Source of the DNA: Nemertoderma westbladi
Taxonomy: Eukaryota > Xenacoelomorpha > Nemertodermatida > Nemertodermatidae
DNA length: 64,000 nt
NCBI GenBank assembly: GCA_032718475.1
Contig: JAUCBJ010001578.1
Location: 1-64,000 of the forward strand
Direction of reading: 5' to 3'
Shown: positions 38,023 to 48,440 of the stretch, piece after piece
Numbering within the stretch: position 1 is the stretch's first letter
Layout: every line of letters begins with the position of its first letter
Position numbers and translations under genes: made by a program
The notes under the pieces: generated by a model
What the model was told of the DNA's origin: nothing
What the model saw: the letters and a program-made list of their open reading frames with translations, nothing else
Database searches by the model: none

Positions 38023-40344
38023 GACTTTACACCAGTCAACACTTTAGTTATTATGCGCTGCTGCTATTAAGCTTCTATTTTAGTTTTTATGGAAAAATAA
38101 TTCATATGACTGTAAAAATAACTCAAACAGTAAGACTTTTATGTTATACTGTTAAATTTATATTGATAATGTGTACAGTATATATAATATGTAAAGTACC
38201 GGTATGTGTAGCAAAGGGAGAATACCAATTCTATAAAATAACTGCAATGCAGCTATTTCTTATTTCTGGATTTATGATTATCCTTAATTAATTTGTTATT
38301 AATTATTATTATCAAGTAAGTGATCATTTTGTACAATTTCCTCTACCATACCTCATTATAATCGCGCTACAAATCGCTTACAGTATCTCTTTAAAAGCGT
38401 TAGAAAGTTGTATTATTATATCACGTTGTCTCTCTAACAAGAATAAATAATTAAAATATAATGAAATGTTGAGTCTTATCGACCGAGGCAGATTCACTGA
38501 TACTGTATGTATGTAAGTACAGTATGTAATTCATTGATGGCAAAAATATAATATTATAATTCCCACTTTGATAAAAAAATAATATGCGAGATTATCAGCA
38601 AAAGTTACAAAAGTTACTATAACAAAGCTTCATGGTAGACTACGTTCCTAGTTAGTCCACAGTCTGTTTTCTTTATGGCATACACAAGGTGTTGGGGGTT
38701 TCCAAACCTCGATGACGCCACATAGAGTTGGCCGTGGGCGAAACAAGGCTGCTTCAACCAAACGCCAACTACAGTTAGCGTTTGGCTTTGACCCTTGTTT
38801 ATTGTCATTGAGAATAAGGCGACACGGACGGAAAATTGACGCCGCCGCCACTTGATTGGGATGTCTTCCTCGGTGGTGGTTAATTCTATTCGAGGGATGA
38901 GGACCTCATCTCCGGCTCCGGCGTGGCTACCTGTGATAATTGAAACAATAATTTCTAACTTTATTTTACTGCACGTGGATATTATTAATATCGTATAACA
39001 TTGTGGATATTATTAATAATAGAACGCGACAACCCGGGGGGGGGGGGTAATATAGGCATTGCATTATTGATACCATTAAATACGGCTAAAAGTCGATTAT
39101 AGCTGTTAAATTTTCTTGACAATGAAAAAATAAACAAAATTGTATTGTATTAAAAAATATAGTTAAACTAAACTTTTTACGTTAGAACGATTTATTGGGT
39201 TAATGAAACCGTTTAGTGTGGGTTTTCGCTAAGTGCTAACAATAAATACGCAGAAAAAACATTACAAATTCGCTTATCATTTGTATATTTTAATTTTTAA
39301 GATTAATCATGAAAATAATGATAAATACCGGAAAGTTGTTAAATACAGCTAAAGTTTGTTACATTTACCTGAAGAAATAACACAGTGTAATAAATGGTTG
39401 GTGACATTCCTTAGGATTAGCCTTTGTACCATTACAAAGTCCTTGGCGTGGGTTCAAGTTCCTCAACAGCATGAGCACGATTCCAGGCTATGGAAAAAAC
39501 AATTAATGGTAATTAAGCAGGATTGACTTCATCTGATACAACTTATTGCGGATACACTGTTACACAATGATATTTCAACCACACAACTCACGTTTTAATA
39601 ACTTAAGGGATGGAAAATGACCACAAAGATAAATACGGACGCAAAGCGGGAAAATGATAGAAATAAAATAGGAAATTAGTTTATTGTTTTGGTTAGAGAC
39701 ATTGCAACCTGTTCCTTTCCAATAGAAAGTGAGAAATTTACAAAACACGTAATTTAATAATTTTCGTGACTATTTGCCCTCTTACAGTACTCACTTTTAT
39801 GACACAAGTGCACAATTTTAATATAAGAAAAGGCTTCGCCACAAGTATTTAACACATAAATCCTCGTTTTCCGCTAAGTCAATATATTAACTCAGTGGGA
39901 ATAATGAACATTTATTAATTTATTCAAGTCTTCTTAGCAGAGCCGAAGGAATTAGAGCTAAAGTTAAAAAATGTTAAATTCATATTGTTAAAACGTTTTC
40001 ATATAGTAACAGAGTTTAAATGAATAAATAAAGAGCTTAGCTTATACCTTGAGGGTTAAGGTATGTGGAGGGAGACCAGCTGGTGTCAAACTGTTGAGAA
40101 ATTCAACTGGGAATCTCGTGACGTCATCCGGGTTTTCAGTGGAATCTGCACTCAGTATGAAGCTCGCTTCGCCAGGAAGAAGAGCCGTTATGAAATTGTT
40201 AAGCATGTACGTACACTGCCTCATTCCTGGGCGCGAGAACAGCCCTCTCGGCAATCCAGTAAGCAACCGAGGGTGGACTCTCTATAGCCGAGGGGCACTT
40301 GTATAATAACTAATAATCACAAACCCCGTCCTCTTATAATATAT

Positions 40345-40415
40345 AACTCTGTAGTAGTCAGTAGTAGTAGTAGTAATAGTAGTAGTAGTAGTAGTAGTAG
40401 AAGTAGTAAGTAATA
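40345..40415. repeat. (AGT)n microsatellite
   Basis: An interrupted run of AGT/AAT triplets. It lies just upstream, on the minus strand, of the Helitron helicase exon at 40281-40048, within an intron of that pseudogene. Confidence 0.9.
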
Positions 40416-40419
40416 GTAA

Positions 40420-41050
40420 AGGAGATCGGTTTAAACCAAAGTGATAAAGTAACATTATTATATAACATAATCATATAGACAAAGTAGAATAAGATACAGA
40501 TTCATAATTATTTTATCAAACTCATGTACTACTTACTTCAATGTGCCAATTGTAATAATAATTAAACATATTATTCCGATTAATCTGCGTTTGGCCCTAT
40601 AAGATATTATACTGACGTATTTTATATTATTATATCCATCCGAGTAAACAAGAAGTGAAGTAAATGTTTATTATTATAGTTTTAGAAATTGAATGATATA
40701 CCCAAGATAGTGAAATAGATAATATACCAGAAATTGCCATTTGATCAGATATATCAAAGCGGCGTCTTTAGTATAATACCGTAATAGTATCAATTAACTC
40801 TGTTATACAATGTAAATATACTAAATCTATTTATAAATATATTATGAGCCCTACATTGTATATTTATCCTACAGGTAGACAATGTAGTATGTTAAAACTT
40901 GATATAATTTGGTATAATGTATAACATATTACAAATAAGACTGAGGCAGCTAAACTATATTGCAAAGAAATCAAATATCCTAAAGTAATATACTAGACCC
41001 TCCCTCCACCCTATAAATAGTGTTCACCATCTACCCCACCCACCGCCCTT
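40420..41050. other. AT-rich stretch without recognisable content
   Basis: Low-GC sequence inside the large intron of the Helitron pseudogene. I see no frame, hairpin or known repeat in it. Confidence 0.5.
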
Positions 41051-41289
41051 ATTACTTCATAATAATGAAAGATAGTACCGGCGCTCCGGTCACTCCGTTC
41101 CCTCCGCTGGGGGGGTTAAGTTGTAGGTTTTGACACTATGCAAAATCCGAGCACAGAGTTAGAAGCGCATTGGATAGGCGAACATTTCTTGCAGTGAAAG
41201 TATTTCCATACTTATTATAGTTTTCGAGATAGTCAGACATGAGTAGCAAAAATTTGAATTTTTTTGGTAAAGTCTGATTACACCGGTAC

Positions 41290-42700
41290 CTGTCATCCGA
41301 AATATGGATTGTGATATATCGTTAGATGCGGGTCCACTAACTGTACATTCACATATTTTCAAGGAAAAAATTCGATCAAGGGTTTTCGAAATATTTTCGA
41401 ATTACCGGAAGCAGACTTTGGACGACCATATCTCCGGTACCGGTAGGCCTATTGAGTCAAAAATTTTTTTAATCTACTTAGAACACTCCAGTGAATGTTT
41501 TTTAGTTTGAAAGTTTTGCCCCAAAATGCTCAGAAGTAATTTCGAAAACACTGATCATTTTGCGATCATGATCTTTTGACCCCCTAGAATTGAACTTTTT
41601 TATGGTCAAATTTTGGCTACCCCCCCTAATTCGAGGGTGAGGAATCTTTTTGTAATGTTAAGTTTTTTCATACGGTGAACTCACAGGACTTGGTCTTCGA
41701 AATAAAACCGAAAACATGATCTTTCCTGATCATGGCCTGATCAAATCGCTTTTTGAAAATTTTGAAATGCTCAAAAGTTGCCCCTTCTTAATAGAAGTCG
41801 ATTAGTAAAAAAAAAGTCGGGGGTCTCAAACAAAGTTTTCGAGAAAATCGGGAAAAACCGAAAAACACGATCTTTTATGATCAGGAAGCTGATCTCGAGA
41901 ACTGGTTGCCCGATCGAGCCAATTTTTTTTTAATCAACTCAGAATAGACCATTGCACATTTCTTACAATGAATGTTTATTAGAAAAATGCTTAGATTCGA
42001 TTTTAAATATACTGATCTTTTCGCGATCATGATCTTGAGTTTTGACCCACTAGACTTGAACTTTTTTATGCCCAAATTTTGGCTACCCCCCATAATTCGA
42101 GGGTGAGGAATCTTTTTGTGATGTTAAGTTTTTCCATACGGTGAACTCCCAGGACTTGGTCTTTGAAATAAAACCAAAAACACGATCTTTTCTGATCGCG
42201 GCCTGATCAAATCGTTTTTTGAAAATTTCGAAATGCTCAAAAGTTGCCCCTTCACCATAGAAGTCGATTCGTAAAAAAAAATCGGGGGTCTCAAACAAAG
42301 TTTTCGAGAACATCCAAAAAAACTAAAAAATCTGATCTTTAATGATCAGGTATCAGATCTCGAGAACCAGTTGTCCGATCGAGCCAATTTTTTTTTTAAT
42401 CGACTCAGGGCGGTGTTCTGAACGTTTCCTACAGTAATTGTTTATATCCAAAATGCTTAGTTACGATTTTACGAAGTCCGATCTTTGCGCGATCATGATC
42501 TTGCGTTTTGACCGGGAAGAATTCACTTTTTTTAAAATCTTTTAACGGGAATCATGACTAATGTGGGGTCGCTGAATCTTTTTGTAATGTTAAGTTTTTC
42601 GATTGGAGCAAGCCTTGAGTGTCCGATTGCTGATCAAAACTGATCTTTGCTGATCATGGTCAAGATCATGATCTGACACCTCCAAAAAAAGCTCCTTGAA
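41290..42700. repeat. Three-copy GATC-rich tandem repeat, period about 465 bp
   Basis: The segment containing GCGATCATGATCTT recurs at about 41562, 42023 and 42489, so the steps are 461 and 466 bp. Copies 1 and 2 are close throughout (both contain TTCGAGGGTGAGGAATCTTT), while copy 3 is diverged. Each copy is unusually dense in TGATCA, CTGATC and CGATC. It lies inside the Helitron pseudogene span. No protein frame is supported. Confidence 0.8.
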
Positions 42701-43175
42701 TGTAAACCCATATGCTGCCTATCGATTGGCGCCGGTCCCAACTCCGTAGCATTAGCCGTTTTGGCTGTAGCTCCATAGCAACGTGGTTGCTAGGGAAGCG
42801 GACTTTTTGACTCAAATTGGCCCTAGCCGGAGAACCGTAGACTTTTTTAACACATTATGTATGGCGAAAAGTCTTCTGGATAAATTTTGGGGGGGGGGGT
42901 CTAGGAACATCCTATTGTTCGTTTTCGCTTAGTTGCTGAGATCCTCTCGTCCCCCAAATCCCAGGATTCTATAAAGGCATTCTGCTGGACTAGTTCCGTG
43001 GCCGGAATAGTGTTCGGTGTTCTGCGAACAGAGAACCTAATCGGTTTAGGGCCCTGACCGTCCAGTCACTCCATTCGGCACCCGGGTGGTTGAATTTGAC
43101 TACAATGTCAGGAAATATTAACCTGAAATGAACAAACATTGATAATGTAAATAGGTTATTGATGTGGAGGGAGGC

Positions 43176-43200
43176 GGGGGGGGGGGGGGGGGGGGGGGGG
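43176..43200. repeat. 25-nt poly-G homopolymer
   Basis: An uninterrupted G run, exactly the same length as the two poly-C runs at 1165 and 1337. It can form G-quadruplexes and its true length may not be reliably assembled. Confidence 0.9.
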
Positions 43201-44004
43201 TTGTCAAACCTTCCAGGGGGATTAACAATGAGAAAAATAAATGCCAGCGATAACAAATATGAATTTCATAGAACAATTAAACAATTTTATAGGGATTAAC
43301 AATATTGCGGTATGCGGAGAATGAGTACAGGATTTAAATGACAAAAGTTTTTAAGAGTTGATTTATAGGATTTAGGGTTATTATATTTCGGAAAAAGTAT
43401 TTTTGTGAATATGAATGAATAATATGGAAGGGGGTTTCAATAATTTTGAGCAAACTGTATTATTTGGTAGGAAATGTGTAAAATAAGCTGAAAAAATAGT
43501 GCTGTAATTGATAATTTATGGACAGCTTTGTGATAAAAAAAGCCAAGGGTTTTTGGCTTGTTGGTTTTGCCCAAAGTCTACGTCAATAATATAATTAAAT
43601 ATTCATTATTGAGGTTAAAAATCTTGTTTTCGTGGCAGTTGGAACTCACTTTACGAATTCTTTGATTGATGATTTGTATTCATCTGGGGAGGAATCGTTG
43701 ATATGAAACACCATATCGGATGGGAGCTCTATCCAATCAGGCTCTTCAACAATTGGGAGTTGCCCATTACTGTACCCAGTTGCTCCAGATATCTGTCGAA
43801 GGTTTGTAATGAGGGATTTCTCCCGACCCGCATATTCTCCGAGAGACTGTGCACTGTGAATTGCTCCCACAAAGGCGACTTGTGAATTGATGCATCGGTA
43901 ACTTTGGCTCTGGAACAAGATGAATTAGGAATATACATTTAACACACGGACTAAGACAAAAACTGAAAACGACATAAAATGACTTACCAATGGGGCAAGG
44001 ACAT

Positions 44005-45234
44005 AAAAACCCCATCGAATTTGGACAAAGCGTTCCGGAGTTATAGTAGATCGAAAAAAATTGACCCCCCCCCCAGTCGCCAAAAATTTACAGTAATTTA
44101 AAATTTTGCAAAAAAAATTTTTTGCGTTATTTTTGATGGCGAATCGATTGGCAGTACTGGCTACGAAAAATTTTTTTTTGAAATTTTTGGTCAGAAAAAA
44201 AAACATGGAAAAAGTATATTTTTAAAAGATTTGTCTTTGCCTATGGTCAGAGAATGATCCAACTCTGTAACTTGGCAATCGCTCAAATCCATTCAGCTGA
44301 ATGGCACAGTAGAGTAAACTAAAGTAAATTCCCTATACAATGTTCTGAAGGGGAGACTGACAGAGAGTAATCCAACAATAAAACATTTTGCAATAATGTT
44401 GGCATTAATGTAGCCAACACACTGTGTACTTAAGTCATTCAGCTTACATTAGCAGAGGGAGAAACTTGGATACTCACTCCCCTAGAATGCATTGGGAAGA
44501 GTTATTCAGCTGAGGCGATAATAGATTTCAAACTAAACCAACCAGTTAATATTTGCTTTGACAGAGTGTCCTAGGGCCTAAACAAACAGTATGGGTGTAC
44601 TGAGTACAATAATCTTGGCAACCTCATCGATTTATACTAAGCCTTGTGTAGAAATCCATTACATAAGCCATTTTTCATCACTACACCAGCTGTTATTGGT
44701 GTTATTTTACCATTGCGCCTATGGCGTTTTTTCGTTTATGTCTATTTTTCGAGCCCACGGCTCATGGACGAAATAGGGGAACATACCAGGGACCTTAGAA
44801 TCGCGGTATCTAGCCGCTGTGAAAATTTCATCAAAATCGTTAGAGTAGTTTTGGCTGTAGATCAGCCAGCCAGCCAGTCAGCCACGAGCAATTCTTACAG
44901 TAATGAACCTCTCGGTTCCTAACTTGGCAACCTCATCGATTTATACTAAGCCTTGTGTAGAAATCCATTACATAAGCCATTTTTCATCACTACACCAGCT
45001 GTTATTGGTGTTATTTTACCATTGCGCCTATGGCGTTTTTTCGTTTATGTCTATTTTTCGAGCCCACGGCTCATGGACGAAATAGGGGAACATACCAGGG
45101 ACCTTAGAATCGCGGTATCTAGCCGCTGTGAAAATTTCATCAAAATCGTTAGAGTAGTTTTGGCTGTAGATCAGCCAGCCAGCCAGTCAGCCACGAGCAA
45201 TTCTTACAGTAATGAACCTCTCGGTTCCTAACTA
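44005..45234 (+). mobile_element. Repeat R2 copy a (5'-truncated), with internal duplication
   Basis: R2 is a second Helentron-like family. It has a long AT-rich body, a conserved tail (AAAATTTCATCAAAATCG, then a CAGC/CAGT microsatellite) and a terminal hairpin GAACC-TCTC-GGTTC. The tail phrase followed by a CAG-type microsatellite is typical of DINE/Helentron repeats in other animals. Copy a lacks its 5' part. Its last 309 bp are present twice (44614-44922 and 44923-45231), nearly identical. The short frames across it are repeat translations. The left end lies next to the Helitron helicase exon at 43909. Confidence 0.75.
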
Positions 45235-46730
45235 GTGACGGGCCTAGCGGCCCGATAAGGAACCGACTTTTTATTTTAAATAAAAGAGACAACGAGAATT
45301 AGTATAGATCTAATAATTATGTAAAAATACAATCATATTACATACAATAATTATTAATAAATTCGATCTATTATTAGTTGCTCAATTCTAGAACAAAATC
45401 GACTTGCAACTAGTGAAGACCTCGTTTTGGAATTTCGAAACCACGCTGGTGCGATGCGCGATATCGTGTTTAGTTAATAAAGTGAAAACTCCATCAATTC
45501 ATGTGCAACCAGTAATAAGAAATCGCGATAAATGTAATTTGAATAAAAATTATTCTAGAAAAATTTTCCTCAAAAAGTATGAAGTCTTGGCATTGGTGAC
45601 GCGAAACTAGGCTAGTGAGATTCAGGATATTGCGTTTAATATAAAAATCGAAAACGCTATCGAATTCCGTAAAGGCGTTAATAAAATACTGCAACTTTTT
45701 TGAAATTTGTAAAATTCTAGAACTAGAAAAAATTAATTTTTGAACGGCGCTGTTTGGGGTTTCGAAACATGGATAGGCTGAAAGAGGACATCGAATTAAG
45801 TTGAAAAATGAAAACCCCATCGAATTTGGACAAAGCGTTCCGGAGTTATAGCGGATCGAAAAAAATTGACCCCCCCCAGTCGCCAAAAATTTACAGTAAT
45901 TTAAAATTTTGCAAAAAAAATTTTTTGCGTTATTTTTGATGGCAAATCGATTGACAGTACTGGCTGTGAAAAATTTTTTTTGAAATTTTTGGTCAGAAAA
46001 AAAAACATGGAAAAAGTATCTTTTTAAAGATTTGATGTCTTTGCCTATGGTCAGAGAATGATCCAACTCTGTAACTTGGCAATCGCTCAAATCCATTCTG
46101 CTGAATGGCACAGTAGAGTAAACTAAAGTAAATTCCCTATACAATGTTCTGAAGGGGTGACTGACAGAGTAATCCAACAATAAAACCTTTTGCAATAATG
46201 TTGGCATTAATGTAGCCAACTCACTGTGTACGTAACAGTCATTCAGCTTACATTAGCAGAGTGAGATATTTCCATAGATTGCATTGGGAAGAGTAATTCA
46301 GCTGAGGCGATATTAGATTTCAAACTAAACCAACCAGTTAATATTTGCTTTGACAGAGTGTCCTAGGGCCTAAACAAACAGTATGGGTGTACTAAGTACA
46401 ATAATCTTGGCAACCTCATCGATTTATACTAAGCCTTGTGTAGAAATCCATTACATAAGCCATTTTTCATCACGAAACCAGCTGTTATTGGTGTTATTTT
46501 ACCATTGCGCCTATGGCGTTTTTTCGTTTATGTCTATTTTTCGAGCCCATGGCTCATGGACGAAATAGCGGAACATACAAGGGACCTTAGAATCGCCGTA
46601 TCTAGCCGCCGTGAAAATTTCATCAAAATCGTTAGAGTAGTTTTGGCTGTAGATCAGTCAGTCAGTCAGTCAGCCAGCCAGCCAGCCAGTCTCGAGCAAT
46701 TCTTACAGTAATGAACCTCTCGGTTCCTAA
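45235..46730 (+). mobile_element. Repeat R2 copy b, near full length
   Basis: It starts with the hairpin CGGGCC-TAGC-GGCCCG (45239-45254) and ATAAGGAACCGACTT. It continues through the body and the tail with (CAGT)n/(CAGC)n, and ends GAACC-TCTC-GGTTCCTAA near 46730. The 5' GGAACC is complementary to the 3' GGTTCC. The minus-strand open frame of 241 codons across it has no recognisable domain. Confidence 0.75.
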
Positions 46731-46797
46731 CTAGTGACGGGCCTAGCGGCCCGATAAGGAACCGACTTTTTATTTCAAATAAAAGAGACAACGATTG
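46731..46797 (+). mobile_element. 5' end of another R2 copy, truncated
   Basis: The start hairpin CGGGCC-TAGC-GGCCCG, then AAGGAACCGAC and AAAAGAGACAACGA, breaks off at 46797, where a CTCGG satellite begins. Only the first 60 bp are present. Confidence 0.75.
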
Positions 46798-47175
46798 GCT
46801 CGGTTCGGCTCGATTGGTCTCGACCATGGCCTACTTAAATATAATATTTAAGTAGGCCATGGCTCGACTCGATTGGGATCGACTCGGCTCGGTCCGACTC
46901 GATTCGGTTAAATAGGCTCGATTCGGCTCGGTCTGGCTCAATTGGGCTCGACTCGGCTGAATCTGCTCGACTTGGCTTGACTCGGCTCGATTGGGCGCGA
47001 CTCTGATCGATTGGGCTCAACTCGGCTCGGTCCGGTTCAATTGGGCTCGACAAGGCTTGATTGGACTCGACTCGACTCATTGGGCTATTCGGCTCGGTCT
47101 GGCTCGACTCGGCTCGATTGGGCTCATCCGGCTTGATTGGGCTCGACTCGGCTTGATAAGTTCTATTCGGCTCGA
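46798..47175. repeat. Degenerate CTCGACTCGGCTCGATTGGG satellite
   Basis: Interspersed 10- and 20-bp repeats built from GGCTCGACTC and GGCTCGATTG. The frames of both strands here (rich in Ser/Glu/Pro or Leu/Gly) are products of the repeat. A perfect 39-bp palindrome lies at 46824-46862. Confidence 0.85.
46824..46862. repeat. Perfect 39-bp palindrome
   Basis: Two 19-bp arms (CCATGGCCTACTTAAATAT and its exact reverse complement) are separated by a single A. It sits near the left edge of the CTCGG satellite and shares no sequence with it. It can extrude as a hairpin. Confidence 0.95.
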
Positions 47176-47184
47176 TCAATATGA

Positions 47185-47935
47185 TTCAGTATGTCGTTTC
47201 CAGGATCTAAGTTTGTGCTTAGGATCTAAGTTCGTTTCCAGGATCTAAGTTCGCATCTACGATTTAAGTTCGTGTATAGGGTCTATGTTCACATCTACAG
47301 TAGTATCCGAGATCGTGTTGCTTCCAAGATCTAAGTTCGCTTCCAGAATCTAAGATCATATATAGGATATAAGTTTGCTTCCAGGATCTAAGTTCATATC
47401 TAGGATCTAAGTTCGCTTTCAGGATCTAAGTTCATATCTAGGATCTAAGTTCCCTTCCAGGATCTAAGTTCACATCTAAGATCTGTTAGCTTTCAGAATC
47501 TAATCTAGTTTTAAGTTCGCTTCCAGGATCTATGTTCACATCTAGGATCTATGTTCACGTTGCTTTCGGATCTAAGTTCGTATCTAGGATCTAAGTTCGC
47601 TTCCAGGATCTAAGTTCGCTTCCAGGATCTACGTTCGCTTCCAAGATCTAAGTTAATATCTAGGATCTAAGTTCGCTTTCAGGATCTAAGGTCATATCTA
47701 GGATCTAAGTTCGCTTCCAGGATCTAAGTTCACATCTAAGATCTGTTAGCTTTCAGGATCTAATCTAGTTTTAAGTTCGCTTCCAGGATCTATGTTCACA
47801 TCTAGGATCTATGTTCACGTTGCTTTCGGATCTAAGTTCGTATCTAGGATGCTCGCTTCCAGGATCTAAGTTTGGATCTAGGATCTAATTTCACACACTT
47901 CCAGGGTCTAAGTTCGTGTCTAGGATCTAAATTAA
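47185..47935. repeat. Minisatellite of about 20 bp (AGGATCTAAGTTCGCTTCC)
   Basis: More than 25 imperfect copies of a 19-21 bp unit, with variants replacing CGCTTCC by ACATCT or CATATCT. A block of about 230 bp is repeated as a whole (about 47470-47590 and 47715-47840). No coding content. Confidence 0.88.
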
Positions 47936-48034
47936 TGTGTAGTTCGGGATAACTCTGTATTGCATAGGTCGGTATAGTACTGTATTTCATTGTTATAGCT
48001 TACTATAGGTCGGTGTTGTTAGTATTGGTGAACA

Positions 48035-48125
48035 ATATTTAGACTTGAAAAATATCGCGAGTAAAAATATCGAGAGTAAAAATATCGCAAGATGAAAAAT
48101 ATCGAAAATATCGCGAGTAAAATAC
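48035..48125. repeat. Short AAAATATCGCGAGT tandem repeat
   Basis: About five imperfect units of 15-17 bp containing AAATATCG. It is low complexity with no gene. Confidence 0.75.
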
Positions 48126-48277
48126 ATTTTTATGGTAGCTAGTGTACGATTATAAAATTTTTTATTTTTTAAATAAGGGGGATTGATAATTCCAATTGAT
48201 GTATTATTATAGTAGACAGATATATGTTCATGAGACAGGGAGGGGGTGGGGGGGGGGGGGGAATTTTCATGAATACC

Positions 48278-48440
48278 AGCTGCTATTTTATCATGGCGTC
48301 TATGGGACATTTAGTATATGTATATATTTCTCGATACCAGGGGCTTAAGGTGAGCTGAGACTGACAGACAGAAACAAGGTTTCAATAGTGCATCTCTTAT
48401 CTAAGCTTGATAACTTCGTGGTTCGCCCCACTCCACTACT
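48278..48440 (+). mobile_element. Old Helentron-like tail fragment
   Basis: CAGCTGCTATTTTATCATGG, then GCGTCTATGGGAC and TCTCGATACC, parallels the R2 tail (GTTATTTTACCATTGCGCC, CTATGGCG). It is followed by a short CAGACAG run and then TTCGTGGTTCGCCCCAC, nearly the same end sequence as R3. It therefore links the R2 and R3 families but is strongly diverged. Confidence 0.45.

Larger units (their letters stand above)
38617..43909 (-). pseudogene. Helitron/Helentron helicase, C-terminal exons, frameshifted
   Basis: The minus strand carries the last part of a Helitron-type PIF1 helicase in at least four exons. 43909-43650 has HKSPLWEQF and LSENMRV. 40281-40048 has VLAPRN, then NNFITALLPGE, ILSADS and FPVEFLNSLTP. 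39487-39369 has VLMLLRNLNPRQGLCNGT. 38930-38617 has SHAGAGDEVLIPRIEL, MTINKGQSQTL, HGQLYVASSRF and NVVYHEALL followed by a stop. All are in family order. Splice sites are mostly canonical and the last intron keeps phase. The gene is broken: one extra base near 39424 and one near 40207 shift the frame, and the first exon also changes frame near 43800. Helicase motif I and the HUH Rep nuclease are not in the window, because repeat R2 begins just upstream at 44.0 kb. Best read as a recently dead autonomous Helitron/Helentron. Confidence 0.85.

Noticed and set aside
38106-38291. A possible fourth exon or membrane peptide after the OB-fold gene
   Set aside because: It is AT-rich with no splice acceptor of matching phase that I could support; the hydrophobic look follows base composition.
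40049-40306. Plus-strand frames opposite the Helitron helicase exon
   Set aside because: The minus strand carries the conserved LLPGE and FPVEFLNSLTP motifs; the plus-strand frames are shadows.
45494-46219. A 241-codon minus-strand frame in repeat R2
   Set aside because: Other R2 copies break it with stops and shifts, its composition is that of AT-rich repeat, and no domain is visible.
47993-48310. A 105-codon minus-strand frame with hydrophobic segments
   Set aside because: It spans a G run, an AAATATCG tandem repeat and an old repeat tail, so the hydrophobic stretches come from AT-rich repeats.
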